A DNA stretch of 64,000 nt from NCBI GenBank assembly GCA_021325575.1, contig JAJPGW010000009.1, positions 57,535 through 121,534 of the forward strand, given 5' to 3'. The position numbers were made by a program, and so were the translations under genes. Position 1 is the first letter of the stretch. Every line of letters begins with the position of its first letter. The stretch comes from Gammaproteobacteria bacterium. Its GTDB lineage: Bacteria; Pseudomonadota; Gammaproteobacteria; DSM-16500. The notes beneath the pieces are model-generated. The model was not told where the DNA came from, made no database searches, and saw only the letters and a list, made by a program, of their open reading frames with translations. Shown piece by piece: positions 60,744-64,000 of this stretch.

Positions 60744-61603
60744 TTAGTATAGAAATCAATAAATCGCCTTATTTTCGGCTGCAAATAACGATTTTGGCGA
60801 AAATAAAGATAAACATTTTTTTCAGGTTCTTGAAATTCCTGCAAAATTTCAACTAGCCTTCCCTCTTTTAAATCATCAGCAATTATATAATCATGCAAGT
60901 TGACTATTCCCATATCATTTATCGCACATTCACGCATTGCGTAACTATCATTTAGCCATAAATGAGGATTTACATGAATCATTTTTTCATCTTTAAAAAC
61001 TACAACATCGTTAGGCTCACGAACACTATGAGAAATATAACGATGCTTGACTAAATCTGCAGGTACTTTTGGCCTACCGTGTTTTTTTAAATAGGAAGGC
61101 GATGCGCATAATACATAGCGAGTCGTTTTGACACGACGACGAATTAATTCGGCAGATCCTTCTATTGAGACGCCAAACAAAATATCAATTTTTTCTTTTT
61201 CTAAATTAGGAAAACGTTCTGCTAGTTGAAACTGAATGCGCAACTTGGGATTGTGCTTCATAAATTCAGGAAGTGTTGGTAATAAATAACTAATGGCGAA
61301 GTAACGATTTGCCATCACGTGCAAAATGCCGGTGGCTTCATTTTTACTGTTAGCAATTGCATTTTCAGCTTCATGCAGTTCACTTAATGTTTTTTTGCAT
61401 TGTTGATAATATTCTTCGCCAATTTCAGTCAAAGAAATCTGCCGAGTCGTGCGCTGCAATAATTGAGTGCCGAGCTCCCGCTCCAACGCTGCAATTTGTC
61501 TGCTGATGGCTGCAGTGGAGACGCCTTTTTTTCTGGCAGCGGCTGCAAAGCCATTTTCTTCAATTACGGCTAGAAAAGTGGCTATTTGGTCGAATTTACT
61601 CAT
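60740..61603 (-). CDS. LysR family transcriptional regulator
   Basis: 287 residues. N-terminal HTH FDQIATFLAVIEENGFAAAARKKGVSTAAISRQIAALERELGTQLLQRTTRQISLTEIGE read along; the C-terminal effector domain follows. It resembles the CrgA/YafC group. Divergently transcribed from an MFS transporter with a 99-base gap holding an LTTR-type site, so it most likely controls that transporter. Confidence 0.93.
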   Translation of the reverse strand: MSKFDQIATFLAVIEENGFAAAARKKGVSTAAISRQIAALERELGTQLLQRTTRQISLTEIGEEYYQQCKKTLSELHEAENAIANSKNEATGILHVMANRYFAISYLLPTLPEFMKHNPKLRIQFQLAERFPNLEKEKIDILFGVSIEGSAELIRRRVKTTRYVLCASPSYLKKHGRPKVPADLVKHRYISHSVREPNDVVVFKDEKMIHVNPHLWLNDSYAMRECAINDMGIVNLHDYIIADDLKEGRLVEILQEFQEPEKNVYLYFRQNRYLQPKIRRFIDFYTN

Positions 61604-61626
61604 GATTATTACGTTTTAGTTAACCT

Positions 61627-61674
61627 ATATTAACATTTTAATATATTGTTAATATTTAAGTCAACACTTATAAT
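61627..61674 (+). promoter_or_regulatory. LysR-type operator and MFS promoter
   Basis: ATATTAACA (61627-61635) and TGTTAATAT (61647-61655) form a 9-base inverted repeat with 11 bases between, the LTTR box layout. TTGTTA (61646-61651) and TATAAT (61669-61674), 17 bases apart, make the transporter promoter, overlapped by the operator. Confidence 0.65.
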
Positions 61675-61702
61675 AATTATATTCTTTTATTCGGTGAACC
61701 AG

Positions 61703-62914
61703 ATGGAAACAAAAACCCAACTTTCATTTTTAACATTGTTGCTAATGATCTCATTTGCCTCTGTTAATGCCGTATTATTCACGCCTGCCCTGCCTGCTAT
61801 TGCAAGCTTTTTTGCAATTTCAACCGCTTGCGCGCAACAAACCATTACCTGGTTTCTCGTAGGCTATGCAATGGGTCAGTTAATCTATGGTCCACTCGCG
61901 AATCGATTTGGCCGAAAACCTGCACTGTATTTTGGAATTTTATTACAAATCCTGAGCAGTTGTATCTGCGTTTATTCAGGCATCTTTCATGTTTATTCTG
62001 TTTTGTTAGTTGGGCGATTTTTACTAGCACTGGGTTCTGGTGTTGGGCTCAAGATGACATTCACTCTTATCAATGAAACAAGTGATCCAGTCAAAGCGAA
62101 TCAAAAGATTTCTTATCTTATGATTGCTTTTGCCATCACGCCGGGATTAGGCGTCATGATAGGCGGTATTTTAAATACCTATTTTGGATGGCAAAGCACT
62201 TTTTATGCGGGAGCAATCTATGGAATTATTTTATTATATTTAGTGAGAAAATTACCCGAGACCAAAAAAATAGTTGATAAAAATGCTCTTAAAATAAAAT
62301 ATCTAATTAATGGATACGGATCACAAGTTAAAAATTTAGAATTAATTTCGGGCGGGATGCTCATGGGAGGCGCAACTTGTTTTGTTTATGTATTTGCAGC
62401 CCTCGCTCCGTTTATAGCAATAAATAAGCTACAGATGAATAGTTCTAGTTATGGGATTGCAAATTTGATACCTCCGATAGGTTTAGTGTTAGGTTCATTG
62501 TGCTCTGCCCAATTCGCAAAAAAATATCATTCAACAAGTATGATTCGTTCAGGAATTTATATTGCGTTGGTTGGCAGCATAATGATGTTAACCTTTATAT
62601 TAATGAACATGTCGGCATTATTTATTTTATTTATATCAATGATGATTTCTTATTTTGGCTTGTCATTAGTATTTGCCAACGCATCAACGATAGCAATGTG
62701 TCATGCCACTGATAAAGCCCACGCTTCGGCGGTCATGAATTTTATTAATATGGGATTTGTGACATTAGTCGTTCTGGGTCTTGGATTATTACCAAATCAT
62801 GTTTTATTAATGCCAAGCATTTTTATTTGCATTTGTGGGTTTATGTTTTTTTTATTTAAATTGATTGTCAAAAGAGAGAATAACAATGGGCTATGCACGT
62901 TGCAAGCACGTTAG
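61703..62914 (+). CDS. MFS transporter, Bcr/CflA-like drug exporter
   Basis: About 403 residues from ATG 61703 (METKTQLSFLTLL); the frame is open from 61646 but the promoter region lies there. Twelve membrane helices; PALPAIASFFAIS and the loop GPLANRFGRKPALYFGILLQ (motif A) match the Bcr/CflA group, with LALGSGVGLKM (motif B region) and AITPGLGVMIGGIL (motif C, antiporter). Exports a small molecule with proton exchange. Controlled by the divergent LysR. Confidence 0.88.
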   Translation: METKTQLSFLTLLLMISFASVNAVLFTPALPAIASFFAISTACAQQTITWFLVGYAMGQLIYGPLANRFGRKPALYFGILLQILSSCICVYSGIFHVYSVLLVGRFLLALGSGVGLKMTFTLINETSDPVKANQKISYLMIAFAITPGLGVMIGGILNTYFGWQSTFYAGAIYGIILLYLVRKLPETKKIVDKNALKIKYLINGYGSQVKNLELISGGMLMGGATCFVYVFAALAPFIAINKLQMNSSSYGIANLIPPIGLVLGSLCSAQFAKKYHSTSMIRSGIYIALVGSIMMLTFILMNMSALFILFISMMISYFGLSLVFANASTIAMCHATDKAHASAVMNFINMGFVTLVVLGLGLLPNHVLLMPSIFICICGFMFFLFKLIVKRENNNGLCTLQAR

Positions 62915-62972
62915 GAAAACGGTTTGCGGTTATTACAATGGCTGAAACGGTGAATATCCCATGGCAAAATAC

Positions 62973-63012
62973 TTGACTTTTAGTAAACATTTATATAGTA
63001 TATGAGTTTACT
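62973..63012 (+). promoter_or_regulatory. Promoter and operator of the SRPBCC-MarR operon
   Basis: TTGACT (62973-62978) and TAGTAT (62996-63001), 17 bases apart. AGTAAAC (62982-62988) and GTTTACT (63006-63012) form an inverted repeat across the -10 box, fitting repression by the MarR protein of the same operon. Confidence 0.65.
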
Positions 63013-63030
63013 TTATGAGGAACAATAAAA

Positions 63031-63474
63031 ATGTGGGTCAAATCCTATAGCAAAATCTACCAAGGCGTGAAAAAAGAAACCATCTGGCAAATCTGGGCCG
63101 ATGTAAATAATTATGTAACTTGGCATGACGATTTGGACTCCTGCCAATTAGTCGGTGATTTCAGAGTCGGAAATTATTTTTTATTAAAACCCAAAGGCGC
63201 GCCGACGTTTAAAGTATTTATTACAGAGTTAGTCCAAAACAAACGCTTTGTGGATTGTACTTACTTTTGGGGCGCAAAAATGTATGATATCCATGAACTC
63301 GAGGAAACGAGTGAAGGACTGAAAATTACCAGCACCATTAAAGTAACCGGCCTCTTAAGTTTTTTATGGGTAAAATTGGTTGCCAAGCACGTCGCCAATT
63401 CAGCGCCAAAAGAAATGGAAGAAACCGTTAAATTAGCGATGAAAGCAGATGAAAAAACCACCGTTTGGATATGA
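63031..63474 (+). CDS. SRPBCC family protein (polyketide cyclase/dehydrase-like)
   Basis: 147 residues. SYSKIYQGVKKETIWQIWADVNNYVTWHDDLDSCQLVGDFRVGNYFLLKPKG read along fits a START-like fold; EETVKLAMKADEKTT closes it. AGGAAC precedes the ATG. The last 26 bases overlap the MarR gene, so both are translated together. Likely binds the ligand sensed by MarR, by inference. Confidence 0.85.
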   Translation: MWVKSYSKIYQGVKKETIWQIWADVNNYVTWHDDLDSCQLVGDFRVGNYFLLKPKGAPTFKVFITELVQNKRFVDCTYFWGAKMYDIHELEETSEGLKITSTIKVTGLLSFLWVKLVAKHVANSAPKEMEETVKLAMKADEKTTVWI

Positions 63475-63907
63475 TAAACCCGAAGAAAGCCCTGGATTTT
63501 TGCTGTGGCAAACCACAATTACTTGGCAACGGCTGATTAAAAAAGCGCTGGATTCTTACCACATTTCTCACGCACAATTTGTCATTCTTGCTGTCACGTT
63601 GTGGTTTCAAAATAAATCGCAAGAAGTGACTCAGACTTTAATTATCCGTCAATCAAAGCTGGATAAAATGACTGTGTCAAAAGCACTTAAACAACTAGCA
63701 GCGAATGGTTTAGTGAAACGTGCGGAACACGAAGAAGATACACGTGCTAAATCCGTTCATTTAACAAAAAAGGGTAAAGAGCTAATAGCAAAACTAGTTC
63801 CAATAGTTGAAAAAATTGATGAGGATTTTTTTGGCATTCTCAAAAAATCTCATCGGGAATCGCTGCTCACTTGTTTAAATGATCTTGTAATAAATCAAGG
63901 GCAATAA
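63449..63907 (+). CDS. MarR family transcriptional regulator
   Basis: 152 residues. Winged helix: HISHAQFVILAVTLWF, SQEVTQTLIIRQSKLDKMTVSKALKQLAANGLVKRAEHEEDTRAKSVHLTKKGKELIAKL read along, with the DxRxK wing (DTRAK). It probably represses its own operon via AGTAAAC-N17-GTTTACT. Starts inside the SRPBCC gene. Confidence 0.92.
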   Translation: MKKPPFGYDKPEESPGFLLWQTTITWQRLIKKALDSYHISHAQFVILAVTLWFQNKSQEVTQTLIIRQSKLDKMTVSKALKQLAANGLVKRAEHEEDTRAKSVHLTKKGKELIAKLVPIVEKIDEDFFGILKKSHRESLLTCLNDLVINQGQ

Positions 63908-63929
63908 ACATCTCATGCCAAAATCCCCG

Positions 63930-64000
63930 TCAGTGCGAGCCGCTTTAGGGCGAAGCAATCTTTTAAAAGATTGCTTCGTTGCAAAAAGCGCTCCTCGCAA
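63930..64000. repeat. Dispersed palindromic repeat, cut by window end
   Basis: CGAAGCAATCTTT and AAAGATTGCTTCG (63953-63979) form the core hairpin; outer parts GTCAGTGCGAG and CTCCTCGCAA also pair. It resembles the common GCAATGACG-type intergenic repeats. It follows the MarR stop and could end that transcript. Confidence 0.7.

Noticed and set aside
1..64000. CRISPR arrays, tRNA or rRNA genes
   Set aside because: No regularly spaced repeats and no cloverleaf or rRNA-like sequence noticed; intergenic gaps are mostly under 300 bases. A tRNA scan was not possible here.

Overview
The window is low-GC gammaproteobacterial DNA with densely packed genes. Three things point towards Legionellales (the Coxiella/Legionella/Aquicella side): the AT-rich codon use, an envelope-glycan locus holding a 6-deoxy-3-C-methylhexose cassette of the kind expected for a virenose-like LPS sugar, and eukaryote-like proteins (Sel1 repeats, a probable F-box). 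This placement is an inference; the window has no rRNA, tRNA or ribosomal protein genes to fix it.

Layout. 1-1618: an incomplete Sel1-repeat gene, a decayed transposase tail and an ElyC-like envelope protein. 1723-38356: one long surface-polysaccharide (O-antigen or capsule) locus. Its parts are (a) a methyltransferase plus a Pgl-like diamino-sugar cassette (PglC-type phosphoglycosyl transferase, PIG-L deacetylase, PglD, PglE and PglF types); (b) an acyltransferase and a glycosyltransferase followed by HisH/HisF/WbpG-like amidation genes; (c) a minus-strand AsnB-flippase-acetyltransferase operon; (d) a deacetylase/GNAT pair; (e) a HAD-IIIC (FkbH-like), acyl carrier protein and MaoC-SDR fusion operon, which suggests an ACP-carried acyl decoration; (f) a glycosyltransferase and second flippase, then a second amidotransferase with a deacetylase; (g) rfbF, rfbG, C-methyltransferase, 3,5-epimerase and ketoreductase for a CDP-6-deoxy-3-C-methyl sugar; (h) three glycosyltransferases, a second AsnB and a likely Wzy polymerase. 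Two transcription units of this locus share a nearly identical promoter (22561 and 27263).

38431-44766 holds metabolic genes (lhgO, a DUF234-type ATPase, a methyltransferase, yjjG, tdk, pirin). 44767-50451 is an accessory block: two copies of a head-to-head module pairing a cysteine-rich protein with an AAA-type ATPase. An exact 21-bp direct repeat lies at both ends, one copy being codons 3-9 of the pirin gene. I consider this the best candidate for an undescribed system.

50485-52530 holds a ferritin-like gene and an F-box-like cysteine-containing protein, bracketed by two copies of a 70-bp palindromic element. 52722-54910 is an ArsR-controlled operon of three SRPBCC (AHSA1) proteins, one fused to a glyoxalase domain. 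55105-63907 carries argD, a pseudogene of the DUF234 ATPase, a secreted deacetylase and hydrolase, a small secreted protein, a SnoaL-like protein, a Phd/VapC toxin-antitoxin pair, a divergent LysR/MFS pair, and an SRPBCC-MarR operon. The window ends inside a dispersed palindromic repeat.

Starts were moved downstream of the longest reading frame where promoter, ribosome site or family N-terminus required it. No CRISPR array and no RNA gene was found by eye.
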